Assembly: GCA_945787735.1 (NCBI GenBank)
Contig: CALZIQ010000007.1
Coordinates: forward strand, 1-53,818
Length of the DNA: 53,818 nt
Source of the DNA: an uncultured Chromatiaceae bacterium
GTDB lineage: Bacteria > Pseudomonadota > Gammaproteobacteria > Tenderiales > Tenderiaceae
Direction of reading: 5' to 3'
Shown: in pieces, positions 1-11,822 of the stretch
Layout of the letters: each line of letters begins with the position of its first letter
Position numbering within the stretch: position 1 is the first letter of the stretch
Position numbers and translations under genes: made by a program
Notes under the pieces: model-generated
Databases searched by the model: none
What the model saw: only the letters and a program-made list of their open reading frames with translations
Told to the model about the DNA's origin: nothing

Positions 1-52
1 CACCCCCTTCACCGGTGCTGCCTTTACACCACCAACAAAAAATGATTAACGC

Positions 53-835
53 TTATTGAAACTTCAGCTCTAGCATTTTTCCGTTGGTTTTATCCGCAAG
101 CGTCTTGTATTGATATTTAGTGCTGGGATTTGATTTGCCGATTGGAATAGTAAATACCGGCGCTGGAATATTGAGATAATAGATACGATCATCTGACGGC
201 TCATCTCCGAGCAACACATAGGCTCCAGGTACGTTGGCGTTCTGTTCCGCCTTGATGAAGGCATCACCAATGGTTTCATTATTACCGATAAAGGGCGCGC
301 CTTTCATAAAATTATCGAACATCTCACCCATGGTACCTTGGGTTGTTTCAGCATCGCCGTCCGAAAACCATGTGACAGCAGATAAGTGCTTGCCTGATCG
401 AATTACGATGACACGCAGTAATGGCACCAGGAAAGTAGCGGCGCCATGCATGGAGCCGGTGGCATCTATCACCAGGTGAATATCCTTACCGGGAATATCT
501 TTCAAGCCCTTGATGAAAACATCGAAGTCCTTGCGCCCAGCGCCAGAATTAAGGCCAACACTTTCCAGCACTACCTCAATCTGGGTTTCAGTGCCCATGC
601 CAGCCATTTCACCCAGCTCGCTATTGAGGCGAACATTGTCCATCTCTATCTCTTTAACTTCCTTCTTCAACGCCTCGATCTCTTTTTTCAAGCGCGGCAC
701 TTGCACTGTCTCTTGAATCTTGGAAGTAATCAAAATGGTGACCAGCAAAAAGATAAACGTCGCCAACATCAAAAGAGCGATATCGGAAAAACTTTCATGC
801 ACGTTGGAAGAGCTAGTGCGACGCTTGATTTTCAT
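53..835 (-). CDS. ExbD/MotB-like membrane protein with von Willebrand A domain
   Basis: About 260 residues, read from the ATG at 835, which lies 2 bases after the stop of the ExbB-like gene; an in-frame extension upstream would overlap that gene. After a basic N-terminus there is one membrane helix (about residues 18-37) that begins with an acidic residue, D18 in FSDIALLML. This is the position where ExbD, TolR and MotB carry their ion-coupling Asp. A charged coiled-coil-like stretch follows (about 45-75). The C-terminal half looks like a VWA domain with a MIDAS-type motif DATGS (D124-S128) and a later WFSDGD strand. By inference it is the plug/stator subunit of an ion-driven complex whose periplasmic part is a VWA domain instead of a peptidoglycan-binding or TolR-like domain. 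The ligand is unknown. The ExbB gene is its partner. Confidence 0.75.
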   Translation of the reverse strand: MKIKRRTSSSNVHESFSDIALLMLATFIFLLVTILITSKIQETVQVPRLKKEIEALKKEVKEIEMDNVRLNSELGEMAGMGTETQIEVVLESVGLNSGAGRKDFDVFIKGLKDIPGKDIHLVIDATGSMHGAATFLVPLLRVIVIRSGKHLSAVTWFSDGDAETTQGTMGEMFDNFMKGAPFIGNNETIGDAFIKAEQNANVPGAYVLLGDEPSDDRIYYLNIPAPVFTIPIGKSNPSTKYQYKTLADKTNGKMLELKFQ

Positions 836-837
836 GG

Positions 838-1830
838 CTAACGGCCCGGGCGGAACAGATCGCGCAAACGTATCCACAACGGCCGCTTGATGTTGGCCAG
901 CATGCGCATTTCATCACGCAGATTATTGCAGTAGGCGCGGTGTTCCTGAATCAGCACATGCAAAGGCTTACTATCATCATCCGGGTTCGCTTCACTCAGA
1001 TGCTTGATCTCGCTGCGAAACTCACTCATGGCCAAATGAGAATTGCCAAAGGCCTGCTCCAGGCGCAGTATATTGGCTTCAAGTGATTCGATTTCCTGAT
1101 TTAAATGTCGCACATCACGCTCCATGGTCTGAGCATAATCAGCCGAGCAATAGATCATACAAATGCGCAGCAAGTTATCATGCAGGCTTTCCACACCGTG
1201 CAGACTAATCTGGGCAAACATGCGTAACAGTACGCCACCCAACACCGCCCCCAGCAAGGTAGTATAAAAAGCCGTACCCATGCCACTCATGGCTGTGCGC
1301 AACCCTTGCAGCAACATCTCTTGATCATGCCCGAGAGAATCGAGCGAACTGGTGAGCCCGGTCAGCGTTAGGGTCAGCCCCATCACCGTTCCGATCAAAC
1401 CCAAGGTGATAAGTAGATTACCGACCAATTCGACCATGTGACCGATACGTTCGTAGGCGGCAAGTTCCACATTCAACAGGGTCTCGACTTCAGGTTTGCC
1501 TTTACTGTCGAGGGTGGATTGGATGGCATGAAAAAATCGATCAGCGGCACGTTTGTGCGACTGCACTGTGATGGCTTTTAAGCCGCCTTCGCGCGCCATC
1601 TGGTCAAGCTGCAAGGCACGCCATGATTCCTGTGTGACCATGATGGTCAACACGAAACTACCCAACGAACCAAGACCGAACAGCACCATAATCAACCAGG
1701 TGATGCGGCTGGGATCATTTTCGAGAAACGACCAAACTTCGGTATCTCGATACAGGGTCAGATAAATTGCCATTGCGGCACTGGCCCAAATTGCCCATAG
1801 AATCAAACTGCGAAACGGCTTTTGATCCAT
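838..1830 (-). CDS. MotA/TolQ/ExbB family proton channel protein
   Basis: 330 residues with four predicted membrane helices: about 8-26, 43-66, 132-157 and 183-206. The last two carry the TolQ/ExbB signature, with Gly/Thr-rich GLIGTVMGL and GTAFYTTLLGAV. In this family these helices line the ion path. A cytoplasmic coiled-coil-like tail (about 235-265) and a C-terminal helical region follow; the tail is much shorter than that of ZorA-type defence motors. It is followed after 2 bases by the VWA-containing ExbD-like gene, so the two are almost certainly co-translated. The ATG at 1830 has AAGG about five bases upstream. No TonB, TolA or OmpA gene is adjacent within the window. Family assignment is firm; the physiological role is not. 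Confidence 0.85.
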   Translation of the reverse strand: MDQKPFRSLILWAIWASAAMAIYLTLYRDTEVWSFLENDPSRITWLIMVLFGLGSLGSFVLTIMVTQESWRALQLDQMAREGGLKAITVQSHKRAADRFFHAIQSTLDSKGKPEVETLLNVELAAYERIGHMVELVGNLLITLGLIGTVMGLTLTLTGLTSSLDSLGHDQEMLLQGLRTAMSGMGTAFYTTLLGAVLGGVLLRMFAQISLHGVESLHDNLLRICMIYCSADYAQTMERDVRHLNQEIESLEANILRLEQAFGNSHLAMSEFRSEIKHLSEANPDDDSKPLHVLIQEHRAYCNNLRDEMRMLANIKRPLWIRLRDLFRPGR

Positions 1831-1978
1831 GCCCTTTTTACTCCCCTCACCCCAGAGGTTATGTCAGCGTGCGTTTTGATTCGCTCCTGTCGTTATTGCA
1901 AACAGCGATTGCACGACCAAACAAGTAATATACCTGCGAATGGCAGTCCTTGGCTAGCCGCGTCGCCTGGGAAAAGCT

Positions 1979-2845
1979 TTAAACAGCAATGCCACGTGAA
2001 CGCAGATGTTGTTTTGCCTCGAGGGCCAGTAACGCCATTTCAAGATCCGCTTCCCAATCATAGGGCTCGGCCATCTGTTCGGGGGCATATTGGGGGATAT
2101 CCGCAACCGACTGATCGGCAAAAATACGGACATGGCGGGTTTCTTCGATGCTCGGGCTCAGGTCCGGCCAAGCCTCTTGCAACAGGTTTTCTGGGCGGGC
2201 GATGGACCACTCGTCGATGATGCGGTAGTTGTCGGGCAGGTCATTGAATGCCTCTTCGCAGCCCGTCTGCCACTCTTTGCTGTGCTCGTTGACGTGTTCG
2301 GTATAGACGAAAATAATCATCTTTGGCTTGAGCTTGAGAATATCCGGGGTGATGTTTTCGCCTGAGGGCATCCAGGATGAAAAGACCACATCGACGGGAA
2401 AGCCCACCTCGGCCAACGTGCCTTCACGTAACTCGTAGCTGTCTGCATCATAGAAATCGGCAATCTGATTCGGCTTTTCAGACGGGTCACGCAGACCAAT
2501 CACTTTCAATCCTTCGCGCGCCAGCAGACTGCCGACAAAACCATTGCGGCCGTGCACATCTAATACCACTGGGTTTTCGGCTGTGTGTTTGGCGTAATAC
2601 ACCAAGGCACGGTTTTCTTCGCGCAAGGGGTAATAATGGGCAATGGTCGGCCCCAGCGCCTTGGGATCACGGTCGGGGTTGCTGAAGATCAGGTTATGTA
2701 GCGGAATGCCTTTGATGCGCTCGGCAAAGGGCTGATTCGAATCCCAGGCCGGGTGATTCTTTTCCTGAAAGGCGAAGATGCGGTTGAACAGCTCATCAGT
2801 GAACCCTTCCATCTCTTTCAGCTTGTTAAACTTTTCCGGCATCAT
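1979..2845 (-). CDS. Class I SAM-dependent methyltransferase-like protein, uncharacterised
   Basis: 288 residues. About residues 90-112 look like motif I of a Rossmann-fold methyltransferase (VVLDVHGRNGFVGSLLA). The usual DxGxGxG is altered to DVHGRNG, so SAM binding is not certain. A PVDVVFSSWMPSG segment resembles motif IV, and PKMIIFVYTE resembles a following strand. The gene starts about 10 bases after the hemE stop and is probably the last gene of the gltB-gltD-hemE transcript. I do not recognise a named orthologue. Position next to hemE suggests co-transcription, not a proven role in tetrapyrrole metabolism. The two adjacent ATGs (2845 and 2842) make the start ambiguous by one codon. 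Confidence 0.6.
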   Translation of the reverse strand: MMPEKFNKLKEMEGFTDELFNRIFAFQEKNHPAWDSNQPFAERIKGIPLHNLIFSNPDRDPKALGPTIAHYYPLREENRALVYYAKHTAENPVVLDVHGRNGFVGSLLAREGLKVIGLRDPSEKPNQIADFYDADSYELREGTLAEVGFPVDVVFSSWMPSGENITPDILKLKPKMIIFVYTEHVNEHSKEWQTGCEEAFNDLPDNYRIIDEWSIARPENLLQEAWPDLSPSIEETRHVRIFADQSVADIPQYAPEQMAEPYDWEADLEMALLALEAKQHLRSRGIAV

Positions 2846-2854
2846 GGTTTTAAA

Positions 2855-3925
2855 CTAATCCTGTGTGTGGTACTTGGCACTCAACTCGTGCACGGCTTCA
2901 ACAAAAGCACCGGCATGCTCAGGATCAACATGCTGATGAATACCGTGACCCAGGTTGAAGACGTGACCAGACCCCTTGCCATAGGCTTCAAGAATCGTCG
3001 CTACTTCTTGTCGGATGCGTTCGGGTGAGGCATAAAGCGTGGATGGGTCCATGTTGCCTTGCAGGGCAACCTTATCGCCAACACGTGCACGGGCATCATC
3101 AATATTAATTGTCCAGTCCAACCCCAAGGCATCACAACCAGTCTCGGCCATGGCCTCAAGCCATTGACCACCACCCTTGGTAAACAGAATCACCGGTACC
3201 TTGCGGCCATCCTTTTCACGAATCAGGCCATCGACGATCTGTTTCATATAACGCAAGGAAAATTCTTTATAGTCTCGCGGGGTCAACACGCCACCCCAAG
3301 TGTCGAAGATCTGTACCGCCTGGGCACCGGCCTCGATCTGGGCATTCAGGTAGGAAGTGACCGACTGCGCCGTGGTGTCGAGCAGCTTATGCATCAGATC
3401 AGGGCGATCGAACATCATGCCTTTGACCTTGGCGTAATCCTTGGTGCCGCCCCCTTCTACCATGTAGACCGCCAGAGTCCAAGGACTACCGGAAAAACCA
3501 ATCAGTGGTACACGGCCGTTGAGTTCTTTACGGATAGTGCGCACGGCATTCATGACGTATTGCAGTTCGCCTTCAGGTTCAGGCACGAACAGTTTGTTCA
3601 CATCCGCTTCGGTACGGACGGGATTGTCGAACACCGGACCTTCACCTGCTTCAAAGCGCAGGCCTAGCCCCATGGCATCGGGAATGGTGAGAATATCGGA
3701 AAACAGAATAGCGGCATCGAGCGGGTATCTTTCTAACGGCTGAATAGTGACTTCACAAGCCAGCTCGGCGTTTTTACACAAATCCATAAAGCTGCCGGCC
3801 TGGGCACGGGTGGCTTTATATTCAGGCAGATAGCGACCTGCTTGGCGCATCATCCACACCGGGGTGTAATCAACCGGCTGTTTCAGCAGTGCACGGAGAA
3901 AACGATCGTTCTTTAATTCACTCAT
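2855..3925 (-). CDS. hemE: Uroporphyrinogen decarboxylase
   Basis: HemE decarboxylates the four acetate side chains of uroporphyrinogen III to give coproporphyrinogen III in cytosolic haem synthesis. The protein has the family N-terminal signature ([16 protein letters not shown]) with the active-site Arg residues, the conserved Asp in FSDIL, and the [11 protein letters not shown] segment. With the start at 3925 ([10 protein letters not shown]) it is about 356 residues, the normal length. An upstream in-frame extension to 3976 would run into the inverted-repeat element and is unlikely to be translated. It sits downstream of gltD, separated by the REP pair, and upstream of the methyltransferase-like gene. 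Confidence 0.96.
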   Translation of the reverse strand: MSELKNDRFLRALLKQPVDYTPVWMMRQAGRYLPEYKATRAQAGSFMDLCKNAELACEVTIQPLERYPLDAAILFSDILTIPDAMGLGLRFEAGEGPVFDNPVRTEADVNKLFVPEPEGELQYVMNAVRTIRKELNGRVPLIGFSGSPWTLAVYMVEGGGTKDYAKVKGMMFDRPDLMHKLLDTTAQSVTSYLNAQIEAGAQAVQIFDTWGGVLTPRDYKEFSLRYMKQIVDGLIREKDGRKVPVILFTKGGGQWLEAMAETGCDALGLDWTINIDDARARVGDKVALQGNMDPSTLYASPERIRQEVATILEAYGKGSGHVFNLGHGIHQHVDPEHAGAFVEAVHELSAKYHTQD

Positions 3926-3938
3926 CAATATTCCATTC

Positions 3939-4065
3939 AATGTAGGGTGGGTTAGGCGAATGCCGTAACCCACCACGCGTCGCGAAGCGACACAACATAT
4001 TTGTTAATGTGTGCCTATCGGCACGATCTGGTGGGTTACGGCATTCGCCTAACCCACCCTACATT
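3939..4065. repeat. Pair of inverted REP-like palindromes (BIME-like element)
   Basis: Bases 3939-3975 and 4029-4065 are perfect 37-base inverted copies of each other. Each unit starts with GTAG at its foot, then forms its own hairpin: GGTGGGTTA pairs with TAACCCACC, and GGC pairs with GCC around a GAAT loop, with one bulged G. A GTAG foot plus an imperfect hairpin is the hallmark of REP elements mobilised by RAYT transposases. The 53-base interior holds two further small hairpins, GTCGC-GAA-GCGAC (3979-3991) and GTGCC-TATC-GGCAC (4011-4024). The whole could fold as a cruciform or a cloverleaf-like RNA in the gltD-hemE spacer. No RAYT gene is in the window. Confidence 0.85.
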
Positions 4066-4068
4066 AAT

Positions 4069-5487
<1,419 letters not shown>

Positions 5488-5526
5488 TTAATTCGTTAAT
5501 CGTAAATCCGATAACCAGGCGGCGGC

Positions 5527-8500
5527 TTATGCCGCCACCCGTTGCAGATCATCCAGCAAGGATTGCAGATCCGCCGCCTTGGGCTTGACCAGCCAGAACT
5601 TGGCCGCAGCATCCTGGAAATTCTCGAGAATATATTGACCACGGGCACTGCCGGTCTCCGCGACAAATTCTTCGATGACCTCGCGCAGATGGTTGCGGTA
5701 GGCCTCCATCGCTTCGGTGCCGACACGATGGATATCGATCAGTTCGTGGTTATAACGATCGACAAAACTGTTGTCTTCGTCATAGATGTAGGCAAAACCG
5801 CCGGTCATGCCGGCACCAAAGTTGACGCCGGTTGAACCCAGCACGGTCAACAAGCCACCAGTCATGTACTCAGCACCATGGTCACCAATACCTTCGACCA
5901 CCGCTTCGGCCCCAGAGTTGCGCACGCCAAATCTTTCACCCGCCAGGCCTGCAGCAAACAGCTTGCCACCGGTAGCGCCGTAGAGACAGGTATTACCGAT
6001 GATAGTGGTCTCATGGCTGACAAAGCCACTGTTCTTGGGCGGATAGATCACCAGCTTGCCACCCGCCATGCCCTTGCCGACGTAGTCGTTGGCATCACCT
6101 TCCAGGTACATATCCAAGCCACCTGCATTCCAGACGCCGAAGGACTGACCCGCGGTACCGCTCAGACGCAGGGTAATGGGCGCATCGGACATACCCAGAT
6201 TACCGTGACGAATGGCGATTTCACCCGACAGACGTGCGCCGATAGAACGGTCGGTGTTTTTCACTGTATAGCTGAATTCAGCGCCGCTCTTGTTCTCAAT
6301 AGCTGACAAGGCATCCTCCACCATCTGTTCGGCTAGCTTGCCCTTGTCGAAGGGTTCGTTGCGCGGTTCGACGCAGTATTGTGGCTTGTCAGCATCACCG
6401 GCATATAAGATCGGACTCAAATCGAGACGCTGTTGCTTGGCGGTTTCACCCCCGATGAACTGCAGTAGATCAACACGACCGATCAGCTCTTGCAGTGAAC
6501 GCACACCCAGCTGGGCCATGATCTGGCGCGCATCCTCAGCGATGAAACGGAAATAGTTCATCACTTTCTCAGCATTGCCGACGAAGTGCTCCATGCGCAG
6601 CACGTTGTCCTGGGTCGCAACACCGGTGGCGCAGTTATTGAGGTGACAGATACGCAGGTATTTACAGCCCATGGCAATCATCGGGCCGGTGCCAAAACCA
6701 AAACTCTCGGCACCCAGGATGGCCGCCTTGATCACGTCCAGGCCGGTCTTCAAACCACCGTCGGTCTGCAGCCGCACCTTGTCGCGCAAGTTGTTGGCGC
6801 GCAAGGTCTGATGGGTCTCGGTCAGACCCAGCTCCCACGGACTGCCGGCGTATTTCACCGAGGTCAGCGGGCTTGCCCCGGTGCCTCCGTCGAATCCGGC
6901 GATGGTGATCAGGTCGGCATAGGCCTTGGCCACGCCGGCGGCGATGGTTCCAACACCGGCCTCGGCCACTAGTTTCACAGATACCAATGCTTCAGGATTG
7001 ACCTGTTTCAGGTCAAAGATCAGCTGAGCCAAATCCTCGATCGAATAGATATCATGATGCGGCGGTGGCGAGATCAGACCGACACCGGGCTTGCAGTAAC
7101 GCAGCTCGGCGATCAGTTCGTTGACCTTGTTGCCGGGCAACTGGCCGCCCTCACCGGGCTTGGCGCCCTGGGCCACCTTGATCTGCAGCACTTCGGCGCT
7201 GCGCAGGTAGGCCGGGGTAACACCGAAACGGCCCGAGGCAACCTGCTTGATCTTGGAACGCTTGACGGTGCCATAACGGTATGGGGCTTCACCGCCCTCG
7301 CCCGAGTTAGAGCGACCACCGAGTGTATTCATGGCCTCGGCCAGCGTCTCATGGGCTTCGGGTGACAAAGCACCGAGAGACATTGCGGCCGAGTCAAAAC
7401 GCTTAAAAAGATTTTCTGCCGGCTCTACTTCATCGATGGAGATCGGCGTGGTGTCTTCAGACAGCTTGAGCATGTCACGCAGGGAGACTGGGGCACGGTT
7501 ATTGACGAGCGCTGCGTGCGCCTGCCAATCACTATACTTGCCTGTCGTAACCGCCTTTTGTAAGGTCTGAACTACATCCGGATTGTAAGCATGATCTTCG
7601 CCGCCATGCACATACTTAAGCAAACCACCCTGACCGGGTTGCTTGCGTGGATTCCAGGCCAGCTTATGCAGCTTTTCCTGGTCGGCCTGTAGATCTTCAA
7701 AACCACTCCCCTGAATACGTGCAGTGGTGCCAGTAAAACAGAGATCGACAACCTCTTTGCTCAGGCCTACAGCCTCAAACAACTGGGCACCACGGTAGGA
7801 GCCAATCGTCGAGATGCCCATCTTGGACATGATCTTGTAGAGGCCTTTGGCAATGCCCTTGCGGTAATTCTGCTCGACCACTTCTGGGTTGGCATCACCA
7901 TCGATCTCTCCAGCGTGGACCATGTCGCAAAGACATTCGTATGCCAGATAGGGGTAAACCGCAGTGGCACCATAGCCCACCAGCACAGCAAAATGGTGTG
8001 GGTCGCGGGCGCTAGCGGTCTCAACTACGATGTTGGCATCGCAACGCAAGCCTTCGCTGATCAGGCGGTGATGCACTGCACCAGTGGCCAGGGCGGCATG
8101 GACCGTAATCTTGTCTTGGCTGATGGCGCGGTCAGACAGAATCACAACGACCTTACCAGCGTTAACCGCGGCAACTGCTTCATCACAGATTGCTTCAATG
8201 GCCTGCTTCAGGCCGCCTGTGCGATTTAAGTCGATGCGCACGCTGCTATAGTCGCCATCGTCCATATCCAGTAGTTGTGCATATTTCGCCTGCGACAATA
8301 CGGGTGAGTCCACCAACAGACGAGCGGCGTGCTGTGGCGTCTCTTCAAACATGTTGAGTTCACGACCGAAGCAGGTCTCCAGCGACATGACAATCGCTTC
8401 GCGAATCGGATCGATAGGCGGATTGGTGACCTGGGCAAATTGTTGGCGGAAATAATCGTAGAGCGAGCGCACCTGCTTGGACAATACCGCCAAGGGGGTG

Positions 8501-9972
8501 TCATCACCCATGGAACCCACCGCCTCCTGTCCCATCTCGGCCAACACGCGCAGGATCTGGTCACGCTCTTCAAAGGTGACTTGAAACAACTTCTCGAAGA
8601 CATTGAGCTGATCTGGGTCAATGCTTTCACTGCAACTGCCATTTTCAGCCGCCAGCTTCGCTTCGAGACGTTTGGCGTTTTTTGCCATCCAGTTTTTGTA
8701 AGGCTGACGCGCTTTGAGTTTGTTATCGATGTCTTCCGGCAACAGCAACTTGCCGGTTTCGGTATCCACTGCCAGCATCTGGCCAGGCTTGAGGCGACCC
8801 TTGGAGATCACATCTTCAGGCTTGTAACCGTACACACCAATCTCTGACGCCAGGGTGATGTGACGGTCTTTGGTGACCACGTAACGGGCCGGACGCAGGC
8901 CATTGCGATCCAGAGTACAAGCGGCATAACGACCGTCTGTCAGCACAATACCGGCAGGTCCGTCCCAGGGTTCCATGTGCATGGAACTATATTCATAGAA
9001 GGCGCGTAGATCGGGATCCATGGCCTCGATGTTTTGCCAGGCGGGTGGAACCAGCAAACGCATGGCGCGGAAGATGTCCATGCCACCCGCCAGGAGTGCC
9101 TCAAGCATGTTGTCCATGCTGTTGGAATCAGAACCCGACATGCTCACCAGCGGACGAATGTCCTCCATCGGCAGCAGCGGGGTTTCAAACTTGTGGCCAC
9201 GGGCTACAGACCAAAAGCGGTTGCCCTGCACGGTGTTGATCTCACCGTTATGCGCTAGGTAGCGGAACGGCTGGGCCAAGCGCCATTGCGGCCAGGTGTT
9301 GGTGGAGAAACGCTGATGGAAAACTGCCGTGGCAGATTCCAGCGAATCATCATTTAATTCTTTATAGAAGACTGGCAGATTGGCCGGCATCACCAGGCCT
9401 TTATATGACATTACCCGTGACGACAGGCTCGGCACATAAAATACCGGGTCGTTGGCCTCGATAGCCTTTTCGGTGCGGCGACGCGCTATATATAAATGGC
9501 GTTCGAAGTCAGCCTCCGCCATATCCGCAGGGGCGTTGACGAAGATCTGCTCGATCTGCGGCAGACTCTTAAGAGATTCCTCGCCACAAGCAGACGGGTC
9601 AACGGGCACCACACGCCAGCCGGCAACGTCCAGGCCTTCCTGCTTGAGTTCTTTTTCAAGCTGGGCACGGGCGGCTGCGGCCTGGTCGGCCTCTTGACTG
9701 AGAAAGATCATGCCCGCGGCATAAAGCTCTGACAGGGAAATATTCAGATCAGCGGCAGCGGCACGAAAAAAACCATCCGGCTTACGCAGCAACAGGCCAC
9801 AGCCATCACCGCTCTTGCCATCAGCAGCAATAGCGCCACGATGAGTCAAACACGCCAGCGCATCGATAGCAGTCCGCACCAGCCAGTGACTGGGCTTGCC
9901 ATCCATTTGCGCGATGAGGCCGAACCCGCAGTTATCTTTTTCAAACTCGGGGCGGTATAAACCTTGTTCCAT
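5527..9972 (-). CDS. gltB: Glutamate synthase (NADPH) large subunit
   Basis: About 1481 residues. From the ATG at 9972 the protein begins [19 protein letters not shown]. The Cys at about residue 15 is the expected N-terminal nucleophile of the type 2 glutamine amidotransferase domain, exposed after a short propeptide is removed; a TTG two codons upstream is less likely. Further on are the central domain, the FMN-binding synthase domain ([16 protein letters not shown] and [12 protein letters not shown] loops), the 3Fe-4S cysteines ([19 protein letters not shown]) and the C-terminal GXGXG beta-helix (repeated GGxL and GG/AG steps such as [14 protein letters not shown]). It makes glutamate with GltD, encoded next. 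A promoter candidate lies about 85 bases upstream. Confidence 0.97.
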   Translation of the reverse strand: MEQGLYRPEFEKDNCGFGLIAQMDGKPSHWLVRTAIDALACLTHRGAIAADGKSGDGCGLLLRKPDGFFRAAAADLNISLSELYAAGMIFLSQEADQAAAARAQLEKELKQEGLDVAGWRVVPVDPSACGEESLKSLPQIEQIFVNAPADMAEADFERHLYIARRRTEKAIEANDPVFYVPSLSSRVMSYKGLVMPANLPVFYKELNDDSLESATAVFHQRFSTNTWPQWRLAQPFRYLAHNGEINTVQGNRFWSVARGHKFETPLLPMEDIRPLVSMSGSDSNSMDNMLEALLAGGMDIFRAMRLLVPPAWQNIEAMDPDLRAFYEYSSMHMEPWDGPAGIVLTDGRYAACTLDRNGLRPARYVVTKDRHITLASEIGVYGYKPEDVISKGRLKPGQMLAVDTETGKLLLPEDIDNKLKARQPYKNWMAKNAKRLEAKLAAENGSCSESIDPDQLNVFEKLFQVTFEERDQILRVLAEMGQEAVGSMGDDTPLAVLSKQVRSLYDYFRQQFAQVTNPPIDPIREAIVMSLETCFGRELNMFEETPQHAARLLVDSPVLSQAKYAQLLDMDDGDYSSVRIDLNRTGGLKQAIEAICDEAVAAVNAGKVVVILSDRAISQDKITVHAALATGAVHHRLISEGLRCDANIVVETASARDPHHFAVLVGYGATAVYPYLAYECLCDMVHAGEIDGDANPEVVEQNYRKGIAKGLYKIMSKMGISTIGSYRGAQLFEAVGLSKEVVDLCFTGTTARIQGSGFEDLQADQEKLHKLAWNPRKQPGQGGLLKYVHGGEDHAYNPDVVQTLQKAVTTGKYSDWQAHAALVNNRAPVSLRDMLKLSEDTTPISIDEVEPAENLFKRFDSAAMSLGALSPEAHETLAEAMNTLGGRSNSGEGGEAPYRYGTVKRSKIKQVASGRFGVTPAYLRSAEVLQIKVAQGAKPGEGGQLPGNKVNELIAELRYCKPGVGLISPPPHHDIYSIEDLAQLIFDLKQVNPEALVSVKLVAEAGVGTIAAGVAKAYADLITIAGFDGGTGASPLTSVKYAGSPWELGLTETHQTLRANNLRDKVRLQTDGGLKTGLDVIKAAILGAESFGFGTGPMIAMGCKYLRICHLNNCATGVATQDNVLRMEHFVGNAEKVMNYFRFIAEDARQIMAQLGVRSLQELIGRVDLLQFIGGETAKQQRLDLSPILYAGDADKPQYCVEPRNEPFDKGKLAEQMVEDALSAIENKSGAEFSYTVKNTDRSIGARLSGEIAIRHGNLGMSDAPITLRLSGTAGQSFGVWNAGGLDMYLEGDANDYVGKGMAGGKLVIYPPKNSGFVSHETTIIGNTCLYGATGGKLFAAGLAGERFGVRNSGAEAVVEGIGDHGAEYMTGGLLTVLGSTGVNFGAGMTGGFAYIYDEDNSFVDRYNHELIDIHRVGTEAMEAYRNHLREVIEEFVAETGSARGQYILENFQDAAAKFWLVKPKAADLQSLLDDLQRVAA

Positions 9973-10067
9973 AAGCAAAACGATCTAACCGGTTGATTGT
10001 TAAGGATTCATCTGTTTGTGCCTATTCAAGACCTGGCGCCAACGCAACAGACACAAAAGGGGACAGG

Positions 10068-10096
10068 AGTATACAATCAGTCCACGGCCGGCGCAA
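10068..10096 (-). promoter_or_regulatory. Candidate sigma70 promoter of gltBD-hemE
   Basis: On the minus strand a TTGCGC -35 box (10091-10096) and a TATACT -10 box (10068-10073) are separated by exactly 17 bases. Transcription would start near 10060, leaving a leader of about 85 bases before gltB. The site lies in the only sizeable gap between damX and gltB. This is pattern recognition only. Confidence 0.45.
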
Positions 10097-10155
10097 TGGT
10101 GTAGCCATGCACAAAAATCATAACCTCTGAATTATCAACCAATTAGAGAGTTTTA

Positions 10156-11763
10156 CTACTTGCGCTGGTAGTCTTTATGGATCCCGGCAAAGCGACGTAT
10201 CCATGGCTGTCCAACACCCCAGGCCTTGGGCAGGGCTTTTGCTGCCTTGTCCGCCTCGGCCTGGCTGGAATAGCTGCCATAGATCAACACAGTCAAGGTT
10301 TTGTCACGCCGGGTAATAGGAAATGTGGCGCTCTTGTCGCCAATCTTCCATTTTTTGACGAAATTGAGCACCTTGTCCTTGTCTGACAGCGCCATCAATT
10401 GCATGCCATAGTTGCCGCTGGGCTGATCAAGCATCCACTGAATATCGGCGGGGAGCTTGGGTTTGACGGCTGATTTTTTCGGTTCTGGTTTAGGTTCAGG
10501 CTCTGGTTTGGCGGCAACAACTGCTTGTTCGGGTTTCTTATCGGTCTCGAGCTGGACAGGCTCGGATTTTGCGGCTTGCGGCGCTGCTAGTGCTGGCGTA
10601 ATAGCAACGGCAACAGAAGGTTGCGAGTCTGGCACGGTGGCAAGCTCAACCCCTTCAATCGCGGGGGCATCTTCGGGTTTTACTGTGGCCTCCAAAACCT
10701 CGTCGATTGGCACGGAAATCGGCAGGCTTTCATCATTTTCGAGATGCACCATACCCACACCGGCCTCGGGATCTGACACCGCCGCCATTTGGGTAACCGC
10801 GGAGGTAAGCTGATCGGCCTCCTCTTCGATGACCTTCTCTATTTGCTCGACCGTTGATGTTTGCTGCTCTTCAGGCAATTCGAACAGCCGATTGATCTCG
10901 TCTTGATAATAAAGCCCCGCGGCGGCGGCAATGCCGACCAACACCAGGAGGGCTCCGCCCAGTATCGGTTTCATCCGGCTGCTGGCGGCTTTTGACGATT
11001 TTCTGTCTGCCAGCAGGCCATGCGCAAGGGCGTCTACTTCTTCCGGAATGCCGCCGCTTTTCTGATGGATTGAGCTAATAACTTCGTCGCTGAGTAGTGA
11101 GTCTGCTTCTGTTGTTGAGCCTGCCAAACGATGTCGCAGATAGGCCGCAATCTCTTTTTTGCTTAAAGGTTCTAATGTCAGGGTGTAGCTGAGACGTTCT
11201 CTGAGCACGGCAAAACGATCAAGCTTGCTGCCCTGATCCTGACGCATGCTCAACACTAGACTGACACAATCCTCGGTACGCTCATCCCGAAGAATTTTCT
11301 CCGTCAGTAAAATCACGTCATCCGAGAGCAGGTGAGCATCATCAATGATGATGATTGCGCGGCGACCGCCGCGCCCGATGGCTTGAAGATATCTGTCGAT
11401 CTCCCACAGCAGATCATCCTCTGACTCGATGTCATCCAGGACCAGATCGAAGCCTTTTCCGATTTGACGCAGAAAGGTTGCGCCATCCATTAAGGTATTG
11501 GCGCTGACATAACTGATTCGCCAAGTGGTCGCGGCGCGCTCGATAAACGCTTTCAGCAAGGCAGTTCTACCGATACCTTGCTGACCCTGCAGCAGCAACA
11601 CATCGCTATAAGGTGCGAGGTGTAGCAACTTGTTCAGGCTTAGCTTGCGCGACTCTTCAATGTAATTGCGCGGCAATGCGGCTTCTTCAGACAGCTCATC
11701 TTTGCCAAAAAGGTCTGAAAAGCGCTCGCTTAATTTGGGGGTGATTTTTTGATCTTCGACCAT
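10156..11763 (-). CDS. damX: DamX-like cell division protein: AAA ATPase-like domain, one TM helix, C-terminal SPOR domain
   Basis: About 535 residues from the ATG at 11763; a TTG 36 bases upstream is an alternative. The N-terminal half is an ATPase-like domain with a Walker A-like loop (GQQGIGRT, near residue 65) and a Walker B strand (AIIIIDDAHLL). The invariant Walker A Lys is Arg here. One membrane helix follows (GGALLVLVGIAAAAGLYY). A Glu/Pro/Ala-rich linker comes next, then a C-terminal SPOR domain (about 80 residues), which in this family binds denuded septal peptidoglycan. The layout and the position after the aroK-aroB block match gammaproteobacterial DamX. It probably acts at the division septum in the inner membrane. 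Confidence 0.85.
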   Translation of the reverse strand: MVEDQKITPKLSERFSDLFGKDELSEEAALPRNYIEESRKLSLNKLLHLAPYSDVLLLQGQQGIGRTALLKAFIERAATTWRISYVSANTLMDGATFLRQIGKGFDLVLDDIESEDDLLWEIDRYLQAIGRGGRRAIIIIDDAHLLSDDVILLTEKILRDERTEDCVSLVLSMRQDQGSKLDRFAVLRERLSYTLTLEPLSKKEIAAYLRHRLAGSTTEADSLLSDEVISSIHQKSGGIPEEVDALAHGLLADRKSSKAASSRMKPILGGALLVLVGIAAAAGLYYQDEINRLFELPEEQQTSTVEQIEKVIEEEADQLTSAVTQMAAVSDPEAGVGMVHLENDESLPISVPIDEVLEATVKPEDAPAIEGVELATVPDSQPSVAVAITPALAAPQAAKSEPVQLETDKKPEQAVVAAKPEPEPKPEPKKSAVKPKLPADIQWMLDQPSGNYGMQLMALSDKDKVLNFVKKWKIGDKSATFPITRRDKTLTVLIYGSYSSQAEADKAAKALPKAWGVGQPWIRRFAGIHKDYQRK

Positions 11764-11822
11764 AAGGGGAGAATATTTCCAATGCGGGCATTGTGGCAAA
11801 TGTCGGAAAAAAACAAAAGGAT

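Noticed and set aside
1-52. Start or end of another gene at the left edge
   Set aside because: Too short to support any coding call on either strand.
53-1830. Zorya-type phage defence motor
   Set aside because: The ExbB-like tail is short, the partner has a VWA domain instead of an OmpA domain, and no zorC, zorD or zorE-like gene is in the window.
2735-2755. tRNA T-arm-like GATTCGAATCC
   Set aside because: It lies within the methyltransferase-like coding sequence and no acceptor, D or anticodon arms fit around it.
5542-9732. Long open frames antisense to gltB and gltD
   Set aside because: They have no ribosome-binding sites or family-like sequence and mirror the codon bias of the real genes.
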